Shown: in pieces, positions 1 to 9,581 of the stretch
Position numbering within the stretch: position 1 is the first letter of the stretch
How the letters are laid out: the number at the start of each line of letters is the position of its first letter
Origin: an uncultured Clostridium sp.
GTDB lineage: Bacteria > Bacillota > Clostridia > TANB77 > CAG-508
Length of the DNA: 64,000 nt
Direction: 5' to 3'
Assembly (NCBI GenBank): GCA_947648495.1
Contig: CANSOA010000004.1
Span: 34,246-98,245 of the forward strand
Program-made: the position numbers and the translations under genes
Notes under the pieces: model-generated
What the model was told of the DNA's origin: nothing
The model's input: the letters and a program-made list of their open reading frames with translations, nothing else
Database searches by the model: none

Positions 1-1
1 T

Positions 2-91
2 TCGCTTCATTTAGATTTAAAAATACGCGGTGAAAATCTAACCTTAGAGCAATTTAGACAAATTGCGGATTATCTTTATGAAAATGATTGA
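2..91 (+). CDS. 3' end of an unidentified gene (partial)
   Basis: An open frame enters from the left edge and ends at a TGA after 29 codons. The residues have a normal protein look (charged, with an amphipathic stretch EQFRQIADYLYEND at the C-terminus). The gene converges on acpP. Too little remains to assign a family. Confidence 0.45.
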   Translation, partial: SLHLDLKIRGENLTLEQFRQIADYLYEND

Positions 92-130
92 TAAAAAAGG
101 GCTCCATATACTGTATACTAAAACAAAAAA

Positions 131-148
131 GACCGCTCTTTAGCGATC
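131..148 (-). terminator. Rho-independent terminator of acpP
   Basis: On the minus strand a 7-bp stem (GATCGCT/AGCGGTC, one G-T pair) with a short loop is followed by TTTTTTGTTTT. It lies about 25 nt after the acpP stop and ends the plsX-acpP transcript before the convergent gene. Confidence 0.8.
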
Positions 149-173
149 CATTTTAGATTCTGTTCTACTAATA

Positions 174-413
174 TTAAACATTTTCTTTAATATATTCAAC
201 AACATCACTTACAGCTACAACTTTTTCTGCATCTGTATCAGGAATTTCAATATCAAATTCTTCTTCTAAAGCCATTACTAATTCAACGATGTCTAAAGAA
301 TCTGCACCTAAATCATCAATAAAAGATGCTTCCATTGTTACTGCACTATCTGTTACTCCCAATTGCTCAACAATAATAGCTTTTACTTTTTCAAAAACTT
401 CCTCACTGCTCAT
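174..413 (-). CDS. acpP: Acyl carrier protein
   Basis: 79 residues, the usual ACP length. It carries growing acyl chains on a 4'-phosphopantetheine arm during fatty acid synthesis in the cytoplasm. The attachment motif GADSLD is present with the modified serine at residue 39, followed by the acidic helix typical of ACP ([15 protein letters not shown]). A strong GGAGG site precedes the ATG. It lies just downstream of plsX, which uses acyl-ACP as its substrate, so the pair fits a lipid synthesis operon. Confidence 0.97.
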   Translation of the reverse strand: MSSEEVFEKVKAIIVEQLGVTDSAVTMEASFIDDLGADSLDIVELVMALEEEFDIEIPDTDAEKVVAVSDVVEYIKENV

Positions 414-498
414 TTATAATCCTCCTTTTTAATTTTAAATAATTTCAATTTTATAATCTAGTTTTACTATATGTCTTTCAAAATGTCAAGTACTTATT

Positions 499-1518
499 TC
501 ATTTTTTTTGAAATTCTTCCATCATTTTTTCAACCGACTTACTTTTTACAAATTCCTCAGCCTGCTTCAAAGTAGTATAGAACAAGAACTCATCACTACT
601 TCCATGTGCTTTTACAACTGGTTTTTTTACTCCTAAAAATAAAGCTCCGCCATATTCTTTATAATCTGTCATTTTTTTAAATTGATTAATAGCTGGCAAA
701 CATGGCACTGTTGCAATGGTTCTTAATATATTTTTCGTCAAACTTTCTGTTAAAGAAACTTTGACCAATTTTCCAACACCTTCTACTGTTTTTAAAAATA
801 CATTTCCAGTAAAACCATCTGTTATCACACTATCTACTTCACCTGAGAAACAATCTCTACCTTCTACATTTCCGATGAAATTCAAACCATAACTTTTAGC
901 ATTTTCCTTCAATAAAGTATATGTTTCTTTCATCAAATCGTTACCCTTCGTCTCTTCTGTTCCAATATTTAATAAGCCGATTCGTGGATTTTCTAAGCCT
1001 AATGTATTTTTTAAATAAATATTAGACATTTGCGCAAATTGGATTAAATTTAATGGTTTGCAATTAGTATTTGCCCCCGCATCCATCAGCAAAAATCTTC
1101 CATGATAGGCCGGCAAAATTGGCGCAATAGCTGGTCGATCAATCCCTTTAATGCGTCCAATCAATAATGTAGCACCTGTCAATAGGGCGCCTGAGTTTCC
1201 TGCCGAAATAAAAACGTCACCTTCTCCATTTTTTAGCATATTAAATCCCACAACCATTGAAGAATCCTTTTTCCCTCGAATTGCCTGTGTTGGAATATCT
1301 TCCATTTCGATTTTTTCAGTCGTATGACGAATTGTAATTTTATTTGAAACTTCATTTATATTTTCTTTCCCATAAAATTCTTTAACCTTTTGGTTAATGA
1401 CATTTTCGTCACCTGTCAAGATAATCTCTGACTCGATTTCTTTAGAAGCCTGCACGGCACCTTTTATATTTGCATCTGGGCTATTGTCACCACCCATTGC
1501 ATCTAAAATAATTTTCAT
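499..1518 (-). CDS. plsX: Phosphate acyltransferase PlsX
   Basis: 339 residues from the chosen ATG, normal for PlsX, which converts acyl-ACP to acyl-phosphate for phosphatidic acid synthesis at the membrane. The N-terminus MKIILDAMGGDNSPDA is the family hallmark, and GNSGALLTGA and TDGFTGNVFLK are also typical. An upstream in-frame ATG at 1647 would add 43 unrelated residues. The start at 1518 has a GGGAGGG site 8-9 nt upstream and matches the family N-terminus. acpP follows after 85 bp. rpmF, often upstream of plsX in Firmicutes, is absent here. Confidence 0.95.
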   Translation of the reverse strand: MKIILDAMGGDNSPDANIKGAVQASKEIESEIILTGDENVINQKVKEFYGKENINEVSNKITIRHTTEKIEMEDIPTQAIRGKKDSSMVVGFNMLKNGEGDVFISAGNSGALLTGATLLIGRIKGIDRPAIAPILPAYHGRFLLMDAGANTNCKPLNLIQFAQMSNIYLKNTLGLENPRIGLLNIGTEETKGNDLMKETYTLLKENAKSYGLNFIGNVEGRDCFSGEVDSVITDGFTGNVFLKTVEGVGKLVKVSLTESLTKNILRTIATVPCLPAINQFKKMTDYKEYGGALFLGVKKPVVKAHGSSDEFLFYTTLKQAEEFVKSKSVEKMMEEFQKK

Positions 1519-1651
1519 GTCTTTTGTCCCTCCCAAGATTATTTTATTATGGTTTGTTTTAGACATTACTATTTTATTATAAATTATGAAAAAATCAAGA
1601 GTTTTTTTTGATTTTGTGAAAAATCTAATAATATATACCACTCTCAATTCC

Positions 1652-1680
1652 TTGACAATTTTATGTAAATATAGTATAAT
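1652..1680 (+). promoter_or_regulatory. Consensus sigma-A promoter for a small RNA
   Basis: TTGACA at 1652-1657 and TATAAT at 1675-1680 are separated by exactly 17 nt, a perfect vegetative promoter. It points into a region without any credible ORF that ends in an intrinsic terminator. Confidence 0.85.
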
Positions 1681-1686
1681 ATAGAT

Positions 1687-1826
1687 ATATGATTAATCTC
1701 CAAGAGCCAACCCTTATAAAACTGACATCTGGAGAAGAACTCTATGCATTGGAAAGTGTTGAACTTCTTTACAGTCAATTAAAATAAGTCCTTTTTCCTG
1801 ACCTTGCACCTTTGGGTGCTTTTTTA
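1687..1826 (+). ncRNA. Unassigned small structured RNA, about 140 nt
   Basis: The segment starts about 7 nt after a perfect promoter and ends at an intrinsic terminator, with no credible ORF inside. By eye the middle can fold into a long interrupted rod: CTTAT/ATAAG, then TGAC/GTCA, then AGAAG/CTTCT with an adjacent AAC/GTT, separated by internal loops. A rod with bulges recalls 6S RNA, but I see no conserved 6S sequence. SRP RNA and tmRNA signatures are also absent. It runs convergently to tuf and divergently from plsX, so it is a free-standing transcript rather than a leader. Identity is unknown. Confidence 0.65.
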
Positions 1827-1827
1827 T
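1806..1827 (+). terminator. Intrinsic terminator of the small RNA
   Basis: GCACC and GGTGC pair around a TTTG loop and are followed by CTTTTTTAT on the plus strand. Confidence 0.8.
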
Positions 1828-1838
1828 ACAACAAAAAA

Positions 1839-1854
1839 CGGTTCTCACGAACCG
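1839..1854 (-). terminator. Bidirectional terminator after tuf
   Basis: CGGTTC and GAACCG pair around a 4-nt loop, flanked by six A on the left and six T on the right, so it works on both strands. On the minus strand it ends the str operon 17 nt after tuf. Confidence 0.85.
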
Positions 1855-1871
1855 TTTTTTAATTATATTTC

Positions 1872-3074
1872 TTACTCAACAATATCAGAAACAACTCCAG
1901 ACCCTACTGTTCTACCACCTTCACGGATAGCAAATCTTAGTCCTTTTTCGATTGCAATTGGTGTAATAAGTTCGATTGTCATTGCAATGTTCTCACCTGG
2001 CATAACCATTTCTGTTCCTGCAGGTAATTCAATAACACCTGTAACGTCTGTTGTTCTGAAATAGAATTGTGGTCTATATCCATTAAAGAATGGAGTATGT
2101 CTTCCACCTTCTTCTTTTTTCAAGATGTAAACTTCTGATTTAAATTTTGTATGAGGATTGATTGTTCCTGGTTTAGCAATTACTTGACCTCTTTCAATAT
2201 CTTTTCTGTCAATACCTCTTAAAAGAAGACCAATGTTATCACCAGCTTCTGCTTGGTCTAACAATTTTCTAAACATTTCAACACCTGTAACAACAGTTTT
2301 TTGTCTTTCTGCTCTAATACCAACGATTTCAACTTCGTCTTGCATTTTAACAATTCCTCTTTCAACTCTACCAGTAGCAACTGTTCCACGTCCTGTAATT
2401 GTAAATACGTCTTCCACTGGCATTAAGAATGGTTGATCAACTGGTCTTTCTGGTGTTGGGATATAACTATCAACAGCTTCCATTAATTCTTTCATTGGAG
2501 CATATTCTGGAGCATTTGGGTCTGTTGATGAACTTTCTAATACTTTTAATGATGAACCTTTGATGAATGGAATATCATCACCTGGGAAATCATATTCTGA
2601 TAATAATTCTCTTAATTCCATTTCAACTAATTCAACTAATTCTGGGTCGTCAACCATATCGCATTTATTTAAGTAAACAACGATATATTTAACACCAACT
2701 TGTCTTGCAAGCAAGATATGCTCTCTTGTTTGAGGCATTGCACCATCTGCTGCAGAAACAACTAAGATTGCTCCGTCCATTTGAGCAGCACCTGTAATCA
2801 TGTTTTTAACATAATCTGCGTGTCCTGGACAGTCAACGTGTGCATAGTGTCTATTTTCTGTTTCATATTCTACGTGAGCTGTGTTGATTGTAATTCCTCT
2901 TGCTTGTTCTTCTGGCGCTCCGTCAATTTTGTCATATGCTGAAAATTCAGCTTTTCCTAATAAATTTAAATATTTTGTGATAGCAGCTGTTGTTGTTGTT
3001 TTTCCATGGTCAACGTGACCGATTGTACCAATGTTAACATGTGGTTTTGTTCTTTCAAATTTAGCTTTTGCCAT
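1872..3074 (-). CDS. tuf: Elongation factor Tu
   Basis: 400 residues. It delivers aminoacyl-tRNA to the ribosomal A site as a GTP complex. The P-loop GHVDHGKT is at residues 19-26, followed by the switch motif DCPGHADY and NKCD. The C-terminus ([15 protein letters not shown]) is the standard barrel end. The ATG has a GGAAGG-type site. It is the last gene of the str operon, 220 bp after fusA, and that gap holds a long inverted repeat. No CGG codon was seen in frame. Confidence 0.99.
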   Translation of the reverse strand: MAKAKFERTKPHVNIGTIGHVDHGKTTTTAAITKYLNLLGKAEFSAYDKIDGAPEEQARGITINTAHVEYETENRHYAHVDCPGHADYVKNMITGAAQMDGAILVVSAADGAMPQTREHILLARQVGVKYIVVYLNKCDMVDDPELVELVEMELRELLSEYDFPGDDIPFIKGSSLKVLESSSTDPNAPEYAPMKELMEAVDSYIPTPERPVDQPFLMPVEDVFTITGRGTVATGRVERGIVKMQDEVEIVGIRAERQKTVVTGVEMFRKLLDQAEAGDNIGLLLRGIDRKDIERGQVIAKPGTINPHTKFKSEVYILKKEEGGRHTPFFNGYRPQFYFRTTDVTGVIELPAGTEMVMPGENIAMTIELITPIAIEKGLRFAIREGGRTVGSGVVSDIVE

Positions 3075-3201
3075 TTTTGATTCCTTCCTTTCTTGAAGTA
3101 GCTTTCCTACTTCCTTTAATTTTTTATTTTAGTTAAATGCATTTTACACTAATTTTTTATAAAATGCAAGACCTAATTTGAATTTTTTTCAAATTCTTAC
3201 A

Positions 3202-3292
3202 TTGTAGGGGCGATTATCAATCGCCTGTGTTACGGAGAAATAATTTTTAATCACTCGTGTTATCAGCGGGCGATTGATAATCGCCCCTACAA
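3202..3292. repeat. 91-bp element with perfect 24-bp terminal inverted repeats
   Basis: The left arm (3202-3225) and right arm (3269-3292) are exact reverse complements built on GTAGGGGCGATTATCAATCG. Each arm can also fold on itself. The element fills the fusA-tuf gap and its right end is 2 bp from the fusA stop codon. The same core recurs as a hairpin at 6814-6840. It may be a MITE or a REP-like unit. Confidence 0.8.
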
Positions 3293-3294
3293 TT

Positions 3295-5379
3295 TTAATC
3301 TTCTTTTTTGGTTCTAGTTGCAACAATATTATCCAAAATTGATTTTGGCACTTCGTCATAATGCGATGGTTCCATTGAATAAGTTCCTCTACCTTGCGTT
3401 TTTGAACGTAAATCGGTTGCATAACCAAACATTTCAGAAAGTGGAATAAATGCATGAATTTCTTGCATTCCATCTTCTCCGTCCATACCTTCCATTCTTC
3501 CACGTCTTGAGTTTACATCTCCAATAACGTCTCCCATGTATTCTTCTGGAACTGTAATTTCAACTTTCATAATTGGCTCTAAAATAACAGATTTTGCTTG
3601 ACGACATCCTTCTTTAAAGGCCATAGAACCAGCAATTTTGAACGCCATTTCAGATGAATCGACATCGTGATAAGAACCGTCTACTAATGTTGCTTTAAAG
3701 TCAATAACTGGATATCCTGCAAGTGTACCACTTTCTGCAGCCTCACGAATTCCTTCTTCAGTTGGTTTGATGTATTCTTTTGGAACTACACCACCTACAA
3801 TTTTGCTCTCAAACTCAATTCCTGAACCTGGTTCTAATGGTTCCATTTCAATCCAAACATGACCATATTGACCACGTCCACCAGATTGACGAATAAATTT
3901 TCCTTCCACACGAACTGGTTTACGGATGGTTTCTTTGTAAGCTACCTGTGGTTTACCAACATTACATTCTACTTTGAATTCTCTTTTTAATCTATCAACA
4001 ATAATATCCAAATGAAGCTCACCCATACCAGCAATAATGGTTTGCCCAGTTTCTTGATTCGTGTAAGTTTTAAAAGTTGGGTCCTCTTCTGCTAATTTTG
4101 CTAACGCAATTCCCATTTTCTCTTGAGCTGCTTTATCTTTTGGCTCAATCGCAATATCGATAACTGGCTCTGGGAATTCCATTGATTCTAGGATAATTGG
4201 ATGAGCAGGGTCGCACAACGTGTTTCCTGTTGTAACATCTTTTAATCCTACAGCAGCAGCAATATCTCCAGCATATACTTTGTCAATATCTTCTCTGTGG
4301 TTTGAGTGCATTTGAAGAATTCTACCAATTCTTTCTTTTTTGTCTTTGCTTGAGTTTAACACAGTTGAACCTGATTCTAAGGTTCCCGAATAAACTCTAA
4401 AGAAACATAATTTTCCAACAAATGGGTCTGTTGCAATTTTGAAAGCCAAAGCTGCAAATGGCTCTGTATCAGAAGTTTTCGCTTCTGTTTCTTCACCTTC
4501 TAAAGTTTCCCCTTTAATGTGAGCAATATCGGTTGGTGCAGGCATGTAGTCAACAACGGCATCTAATAATTCTTGCACACCTTTGTTTTTATAAGAAGAA
4601 CCACATGTTACAGGAACAATTTTGTTCGCGATTGTTCCTAAACGTAATCCTTTTTTGATTTCTTCTTCGGAAAGTTCCTCTCCTTCTAAATATTTCATCA
4701 TTAATTCTTCATCTTGCTCTGCTACAGATTCAATCATTTTTTCGCGATATTCATTGGCTTGTGTCTTCATATCATCTGGAATATCTGTTTCTTCTACTTC
4801 TTTTCCTAAATCATCTTTATGGATAAAAGCTCTCATTTTTACTAAATCGATAATTCCTTGAAAATTATCTTCTGCTCCAATTGGTAATTGGATTGGAACT
4901 GCGTTTGCTTTTAGACGATTTTTTAATTGGTCGATGCAAAGCATAAAGTTTGCACCAGTAATATCCATTTTGTTTACATATACCATTCTTGGTACACTAT
5001 ATTTATCCGCTTGTCTCCAAACTGTTTCTGTTTGTGGTTGAACACCACCTTTGGCAGCAAGTACAGTAACGGCTCCATCAAGAACCTTCAAAGATCTTTG
5101 CACTTCAACAGTAAAATCAACGTGTCCTGGTGTATCAATAATGTTAATTCTGTTATTGTTCCAGAAACAAGTTGTACAAGCAGAAGTGATCGTGATACCT
5201 CTTTCTTGCTCTTGCGCCATCCAGTCCATCGTCGCTGCTCCTTCATGTGTTTCCCCTATTTTATGAACTTTACCTGTATAAAATAAAATTCTTTCTGTTG
5301 TTGTCGTCTTACCAGCATCAATGTGAGCCATAATTCCTATATTTCTTGTTCTTTCTAATGGGTATTCTCTTCCAGCCAC
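3295..5379 (-). CDS. fusA: Elongation factor G
   Basis: 694 residues, the standard length. It is the GTPase that drives translocation of tRNA and mRNA on the ribosome. The P-loop AHIDAGKT is at residues 18-25, with DTPGHVDF and NKMD following, and domain IV/V sequence such as GGRGQYGHV is present. It sits between rpsG and tuf in the str operon order. A clear purine-rich Shine-Dalgarno site precedes the ATG. No CGG codon was seen in frame across the gene. Confidence 0.99.
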   Translation of the reverse strand: MAGREYPLERTRNIGIMAHIDAGKTTTTERILFYTGKVHKIGETHEGAATMDWMAQEQERGITITSACTTCFWNNNRINIIDTPGHVDFTVEVQRSLKVLDGAVTVLAAKGGVQPQTETVWRQADKYSVPRMVYVNKMDITGANFMLCIDQLKNRLKANAVPIQLPIGAEDNFQGIIDLVKMRAFIHKDDLGKEVEETDIPDDMKTQANEYREKMIESVAEQDEELMMKYLEGEELSEEEIKKGLRLGTIANKIVPVTCGSSYKNKGVQELLDAVVDYMPAPTDIAHIKGETLEGEETEAKTSDTEPFAALAFKIATDPFVGKLCFFRVYSGTLESGSTVLNSSKDKKERIGRILQMHSNHREDIDKVYAGDIAAAVGLKDVTTGNTLCDPAHPIILESMEFPEPVIDIAIEPKDKAAQEKMGIALAKLAEEDPTFKTYTNQETGQTIIAGMGELHLDIIVDRLKREFKVECNVGKPQVAYKETIRKPVRVEGKFIRQSGGRGQYGHVWIEMEPLEPGSGIEFESKIVGGVVPKEYIKPTEEGIREAAESGTLAGYPVIDFKATLVDGSYHDVDSSEMAFKIAGSMAFKEGCRQAKSVILEPIMKVEITVPEEYMGDVIGDVNSRRGRMEGMDGEDGMQEIHAFIPLSEMFGYATDLRSKTQGRGTYSMEPSHYDEVPKSILDNIVATRTKKED

Positions 5380-5473
5380 TTTTTTCCCTCCTTTTATTTT
5401 TTAATGAAGTTAAATTGCTTTCACAACTTAACAACTGACGCTATAATTCGCTCACGCTCGAACAGCCTCAGTA

Positions 5474-5944
5474 TTACCATTTATAATGTGCAAAAGCTTT
5501 ATTGGCTTCAGCCATTCTATGAGTATCTTCTTTTTTCTTGAATGCTCCGCCATTTCCAGCAATTGCATCTAAGATTTCACCAGCTAATTTTTCAGACATG
5601 GTTTTTTCGTGTCTTTTTCTCGCATAACCAACTAGCCATCTTAAGCCCAAAGTTTGTCTTCTTTCTGGTCTAATCTCTAGTGGAACTTGATAAGTCGCTC
5701 CACCTACACGTCTGGCTTTTACTTCTAATACTGGCATAATATTTTCTAGTGCTGCTTCAAACACTTCCAACGCATCTTTGTTCTCTTTTTCTTTGATGAT
5801 TTCAAAAGCGTCATAAACAATGCTTTGAGCAACTGTTTTTTTACCATCCAACATAATATTGTTGATTAATTTTGTAACAACTTTACTATTATATAATGGA
5901 TCTGGTAAAACTTCTCTTTTTGCGATATATCCTTTTCTTGGCAC
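5474..5944 (-). CDS. rpsG: 30S ribosomal protein S7
   Basis: 156 residues starting [12 protein letters not shown], typical of S7, which nucleates assembly of the 16S 3' domain and lines the tRNA exit site. The start is GTG with GGAGGG about 8 nt upstream. The conserved stretch [18 protein letters not shown] is present. It lies between rpsL and fusA. A 178-bp intercistronic region separates it from rpsL and contains inverted repeats. Confidence 0.98.
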   Translation of the reverse strand: MPRKGYIAKREVLPDPLYNSKVVTKLINNIMLDGKKTVAQSIVYDAFEIIKEKENKDALEVFEAALENIMPVLEVKARRVGGATYQVPLEIRPERRQTLGLRWLVGYARKRHEKTMSEKLAGEILDAIAGNGGAFKKKEDTHRMAEANKAFAHYKW

Positions 5945-6122
5945 TATATTTTCCCTCCTTAAAATATTTAGCGTTTAACCATTTATAACACTAAAAGGTA
6001 CTCTGGAAAGAATTTTTCACTTTCCTGTAATAGTGCAATTTATAAAATCTATGTTAAATCAACTTCCATTTTATTTTTTGCACTATTGGCGGACAAATAA
6101 TTATTGTCCTTACGTTTTGACA
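5945..6122 (-). promoter_or_regulatory. Structured rpsL-rpsG intercistronic region
   Basis: The 178 bp hold a 10-bp inverted repeat (6029-6038 with 6078-6087, AATAGTGCAA/TTGCACTATT) and a small hairpin GGACAA/TTGTCC near 6091-6109. In E. coli protein S7 binds the rpsL-rpsG spacer to repress its own operon. A similar role here is inference from position and pairing potential only. Confidence 0.35.
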
Positions 6123-6539
6123 TTATGCTTTTTTTGGTCTTTTAGCTCCGTATTTTGAACGAGCTTGCATTCTGTCTTTTACACCTGCTGTATCTAAGGT
6201 TCCTCTGATGATGTGATATCTCACACCTGGCAAGTCTTTTACCCTTCCACCTCTGATTAATACAACACTGTGTTCTTGCAAATTGTGTCCTACACCTGGA
6301 ATGTATGAAGTAACTTCATATCCATTAGAAAGTTTAACTCTGGCAACTTTTCTTAAAGCTGAGTTTGGTTTTTTAGGTGTTACAGTTTTAACAACCGTAC
6401 ATACACCTCTTTTTTGTGGTGCTCTGTTATCTGTTTGCACTTTTTTTCTTGAGTTATATCCTTTTTGTAATGCAGGAGCTGTTGATTTTGAAGTTGATGA
6501 TTTTCTTCCTTTTCTTACTAATTGATTAATAGTTGGCAT
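6123..6539 (-). CDS. rpsL: 30S ribosomal protein S12
   Basis: 138 residues, within the family range. S12 sits at the decoding centre and affects translational accuracy. The signature [12 protein letters not shown] and the loop [29 protein letters not shown] are intact, including the lysines linked to streptomycin response in other bacteria. The ATG has a GAGGTG site. It is the first gene of the str operon, with a good promoter about 90 bp upstream. The decoding-centre role is notable because this genome may use unusual decoding at CGG, but I see nothing abnormal in this protein. Confidence 0.98.
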   Translation of the reverse strand: MPTINQLVRKGRKSSTSKSTAPALQKGYNSRKKVQTDNRAPQKRGVCTVVKTVTPKKPNSALRKVARVKLSNGYEVTSYIPGVGHNLQEHSVVLIRGGRVKDLPGVRYHIIRGTLDTAGVKDRMQARSKYGAKRPKKA

Positions 6540-6624
6540 TCTTGTTTTTTCACCTCTTTTCTTTTTAAAAAAATAATACTCTTTAGACTTACGGAAGATT
6601 AATTTCCAGCTATAAGCGTATAAT

Positions 6625-6653
6625 ATTTTATCACCCTTTTTCTAATAAGTCAA
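6625..6653 (-). promoter_or_regulatory. Promoter of the str operon
   Basis: On the minus strand TTGACT (6648-6653) and TAAAAT (6625-6630) are 17 nt apart. Transcription would start near 6618, giving a leader of about 80 nt before rpsL. Confidence 0.75.
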
Positions 6654-6813
6654 TGATTTTTGGGAAAATTTTCATAAAAATCTTCCTATTTTTCATTTAA
6701 ACTCTTTATTTCCGTAAGAAAAGCCTAAAAACGCCTTCTTATCTATTCTCAAACCTCATCCAAAATTGCATTTTTGTAAACTCCCACCTTTATATCTTTA
6801 AAATTTCAAAAAA

Positions 6814-6840
6814 GTAGGGGCGATTATCAATCGCCCCTAC
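6814..6840 (-). terminator. Palindromic repeat unit acting as a terminator
   Basis: A perfect 12-bp stem (GTAGGGGCGATT/AATCGCCCCTAC) with a 3-nt loop is followed on the minus strand by TTTTTTGAAATTT. It lies 67 bp after the acyl-CoA ligase stop. Its sequence matches the arms of the 91-bp element in the fusA-tuf gap, so it belongs to the same repeat family. Nothing else gene-like is seen in 6654-6906. Confidence 0.75.
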
Positions 6841-6906
6841 CATGATATTATATTCTATAAAATCTTGTTTACAAGGTATTTGGGAAAATGTAATAAAATT
6901 GTAATA

Positions 6907-8619
6907 TTAATCATTTTTATTTATAATTTTTTTGATTTCTTCAAATCTCTTAATTTTCGCAGTCGTTGTCTTAATAAAATCTTCTGTCGTCAATATCATA
7001 TGTTTCATATATTTATATTTCGGCATTTCTTTATTAATTTCCTTAATTTCATTCCAAACTGTTTTCTCAAATTCTTCATCAGATTGCCCTACATATTTTT
7101 CTCTTCTAATTTCTTCATCATATTGGATTTTTACGGAAACATCAACATCATCGTCTTTGGGAAGTCCAAATACCATGCATTCTTTTACAACCTCAATTCG
7201 ATTGACCAATTCTTCCAACTCTTCTGGAAAAACTTTTTTACCATTTTTCAAAACAATTACATTTTTCTTCCTGCCTGTTATAAAAATAAAGCCTTCTTCA
7301 TCCATATAACCCAAATCTCCCGTATAAAACCATCCATCCTTCAATACTTCGGCTGTCGCTTCCTCGTTTTCGTAGTAGCCAAGCATCACATTTGGTCCTT
7401 TTACACGAAGTTCGCCAATCCCATTTTCATCTTTGTCTACAATATCAACCGTTACATTTTTCATGGGAAATCCAACTGAACCATATTTGATATATTTATC
7501 ATTTTCCGCTGAAATAACTGGCGCAGTTTCTGTTAATCCATAACCTTGAATAACACGAATTCCTAATTCATTAAGTCCTTGTGCAACTGTTTTATCAAGT
7601 CCGGCTGCTCCACTGACGATTAATCGCATGTGTCCACCTAATTGGTCAATTATTGGCTTAAACAATTTTCTTCGGACATCAATTCCCAATTTTAATAGAA
7701 AATTACTGACTTTTTTAGCTCTGCTAATTAATTTGGTTTTTCCTTGTTTTTCAATGGCTTTTTCGATTTTGCCATAAATGGCTTCAATAAGAAGCGGAAC
7801 ACCAACAAATACCGAAACTTTATATTCATGAAAGTTCTCTGAAATATACCTTAGTCCATCTGGAAATGCAGTTGCCACACCACTTGAAAGCATCACCAAT
7901 TGTCCCGTTGAGCCAAATGTGTGATGATATGGCAAAAATGCTAAATTGACATCGGTTGGCAAAAATGTTTCCACACATTTCATAGAATAAATATTTTCTA
8001 CAATGTTTCTTTGGGTTAACATCACGCCTTTGGAACTGGAAGTCGTGCCTGATGTAAACAACAAAATTCGCATTTCATCTGAAGCAATTTCTGTATTTTC
8101 GTAGGCTTGCACGTTTCCCTTTTGCCCAAGTGAAATGACTTCTTCTAATGTCATTGCGCCTTCGATTTTATCCATACAAATCAGTTGCTTTAAGGGAACT
8201 TCGTCTTCTTCTTTTAATTGATTAACAATGTCCCAATATTTTTCCTCAAAAATAATGCAATCTGCTTTGCTTTGGATTAAAGAATTGCGAATTTCAATGT
8301 CTGTCAAGCCTTTATCGAGTGGAATAGCGGTCATATCTCCTAGCAAAATTGAAACATAACTTAATGCCCATTCGTAGCGGTTTTTTCCGATAATGGCAAT
8401 TCTTTTATCTTTCATGCCTAATTCAAATAAGCCTGTTCCCAAAGCTTTGACTTGCTCGCCAAAATCCTGATAGGTGATATTTTTATATTTTACTTCTTTT
8501 TCGTTTTTCTGTTTTAAAATAAATGCAATATTTTCTGGATATTTTTGAATTGAAGCATGGATTAACTCCTTTAGATTATTAAATTTAGGATAATCATAGA
8601 AATATTCGGTACTTTTCAT
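6907..8619 (-). CDS. Long-chain fatty acid-CoA ligase (AMP-forming)
   Basis: 570 residues of the AMP-binding superfamily, closest in layout to long-chain acyl-CoA synthetases. It would activate fatty acids with ATP and CoA through an acyl-adenylate. The phosphate-binding motif LLFTSGTTSSSKGV starts near residue 186. GYGLTETAP and the hinge region GWFYTGDLGYMDEEGFIFITGRKK follow, and the C-terminal lysine context (TTTAKIKRFE) is present. A consensus promoter lies directly upstream, divergent from the DUF1836 gene. The substrate cannot be told from sequence. Confidence 0.9.
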   Translation of the reverse strand: MKSTEYFYDYPKFNNLKELIHASIQKYPENIAFILKQKNEKEVKYKNITYQDFGEQVKALGTGLFELGMKDKRIAIIGKNRYEWALSYVSILLGDMTAIPLDKGLTDIEIRNSLIQSKADCIIFEEKYWDIVNQLKEEDEVPLKQLICMDKIEGAMTLEEVISLGQKGNVQAYENTEIASDEMRILLFTSGTTSSSKGVMLTQRNIVENIYSMKCVETFLPTDVNLAFLPYHHTFGSTGQLVMLSSGVATAFPDGLRYISENFHEYKVSVFVGVPLLIEAIYGKIEKAIEKQGKTKLISRAKKVSNFLLKLGIDVRRKLFKPIIDQLGGHMRLIVSGAAGLDKTVAQGLNELGIRVIQGYGLTETAPVISAENDKYIKYGSVGFPMKNVTVDIVDKDENGIGELRVKGPNVMLGYYENEEATAEVLKDGWFYTGDLGYMDEEGFIFITGRKKNVIVLKNGKKVFPEELEELVNRIEVVKECMVFGLPKDDDVDVSVKIQYDEEIRREKYVGQSDEEFEKTVWNEIKEINKEMPKYKYMKHMILTTEDFIKTTTAKIKRFEEIKKIINKND

Positions 8620-8653
8620 ACATCTTCCTTTCTATTATCTAGTTTTCAAAACT

Positions 8654-8682
8654 ATTATATCTTATATAAAATATAATGTCAA
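8654..8682 (-). promoter_or_regulatory. Promoter of the acyl-CoA ligase gene
   Basis: TTGACA (8677-8682) and TATAAT (8654-8659) on the minus strand, with a 17-nt spacer. This is a perfect consensus. Confidence 0.85.
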
Positions 8683-8690
8683 TTCTTTTG

Positions 8691-8719
8691 TTGCAATTTT
8701 TAATAATTTATGTTATTAT
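8691..8719 (+). promoter_or_regulatory. Promoter of the DUF1836 gene
   Basis: TTGCAA (8691-8696) and TATTAT (8714-8719) on the plus strand, with a 17-nt spacer. It is back to back with the ligase promoter, 8 bp apart, so a regulator bound here could affect both. Confidence 0.7.
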
Positions 8720-8752
8720 ATAAATATTATATTCGAAAGGAATGATTTTATC

Positions 8753-9325
8753 ATGGAAAAAATAAAACAAAATTTAGATATTTCTTCAAAAATCGCACAT
8801 CACTCCATTCCCAAATGGTCGGATTTACCAGAAATTGATTTATACATGGATCAAGTGATTGCTTTAATGGAAAAATATTTGATTGACAGTTCCTATCAAG
8901 ACGCAAAATTAATTACTCCTTCCATGATAAATAACTACGTAAAATTGGGTATTATGCCTGCACCAGTCAAGAAAAAATATTCACGTGAACATTTGGCTTA
9001 CCTTGTTATCATATGCAGTTTAAAACAAGTGATGCCAATTCCAAATATTAAAGCTATGATTGATATTCGATTACAAAAAAATACTATTGCAGAAACACTA
9101 GATTTTTATAGTAATTTGTACGATTTTACATTTCATACACTTTTAGAAACCTGTGATAATTACTTAAATTCTGAAGGCTCAAACATTTCAAGTTTAGAAG
9201 ACACCTCGCTTTTTACAGCTATCGCAGCAACAAATTGTAGAAATATTTCAAATAAACTATTTTATTTGAACAATTCACAAAAACAAAAAAGTAAAAAACC
9301 AAAAAAGAAAAAAAAAGAGGATTAA
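8753..9325 (+). CDS. DUF1836 domain protein
   Basis: 190 residues. The segment IDLYMDQVIALMEKYL followed by TPSMINNYVKLGIMPAPVKKKYSREHLAYL matches my recollection of DUF1836, a Firmicutes family of unknown function. The middle resembles a MerR-like DNA-binding segment (INNYxKxGxxPxPxKKxYxxxHL), so a regulatory role is possible but unproven. The last 15 residues are almost all lysine. An AAGGAA site precedes the ATG. Its stop codon overlaps the end of a truncated ATPase fragment on the other strand. Confidence 0.8.
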   Translation: MEKIKQNLDISSKIAHHSIPKWSDLPEIDLYMDQVIALMEKYLIDSSYQDAKLITPSMINNYVKLGIMPAPVKKKYSREHLAYLVIICSLKQVMPIPNIKAMIDIRLQKNTIAETLDFYSNLYDFTFHTLLETCDNYLNSEGSNISSLEDTSLFTAIAATNCRNISNKLFYLNNSQKQKSKKPKKKKKED

Positions 9326-9504
9326 ATAATAGTGTGCATCAAATTTAAAATTGTCGATTTTCCAGAACCATTGTTGCCATACAAGACTGTAATAGGTTCA
9401 AAAACAAATACATCTGGCTCTTTGTTTTTTAACACGTTATAGGGATATATATTGGAATTTGATATTTTATCCTTTGCTAATTTGAAGGTTTTTAAATAAA
9501 TCAT
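9322..9504 (-). pseudogene. N-terminal remnant of an AAA-type ATPase
   Basis: 60 codons encode the start of an ABC/AAA-type ATPase: a beta-rich N-terminus, then FEPITVLYGNNGSGKSTILNLMHTII, which contains a complete Walker A motif. The frame stops 8 residues after the motif, where a full protein would run for several hundred more. The remnant keeps a good promoter (9538-9566) and an AAGGAAAG site, so it looks recently truncated. The break abuts the DUF1836 gene. No CGG codon is at the break, so this is real truncation and not the recoding seen elsewhere. Confidence 0.7.
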
Positions 9505-9537
9505 CGTCTCACTTTCCTTTTAAGAATTGGTCCCTTT

Positions 9538-9566
9538 ATTTTAAAACATATGTTTGTTTTTGTCAA
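9538..9566 (-). promoter_or_regulatory. Promoter of the truncated ATPase
   Basis: TTGACA (9561-9566) and TAAAAT (9538-9543) on the minus strand, with a 17-nt spacer. Confidence 0.65.
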
Positions 9567-9581
9567 GCTTTTTTCAAAAAA

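Noticed and set aside
1687..1826. SRP RNA or tmRNA identity for the small RNA
   Set aside because: No SRP apical loop sequence and no tRNA-like ends or tag ORF are visible.
9322..9504. ATPase fragment as an eighth CGG recoding case
   Set aside because: No CGG lies at the end of the open frame, and no continuation of the protein exists in any frame downstream.
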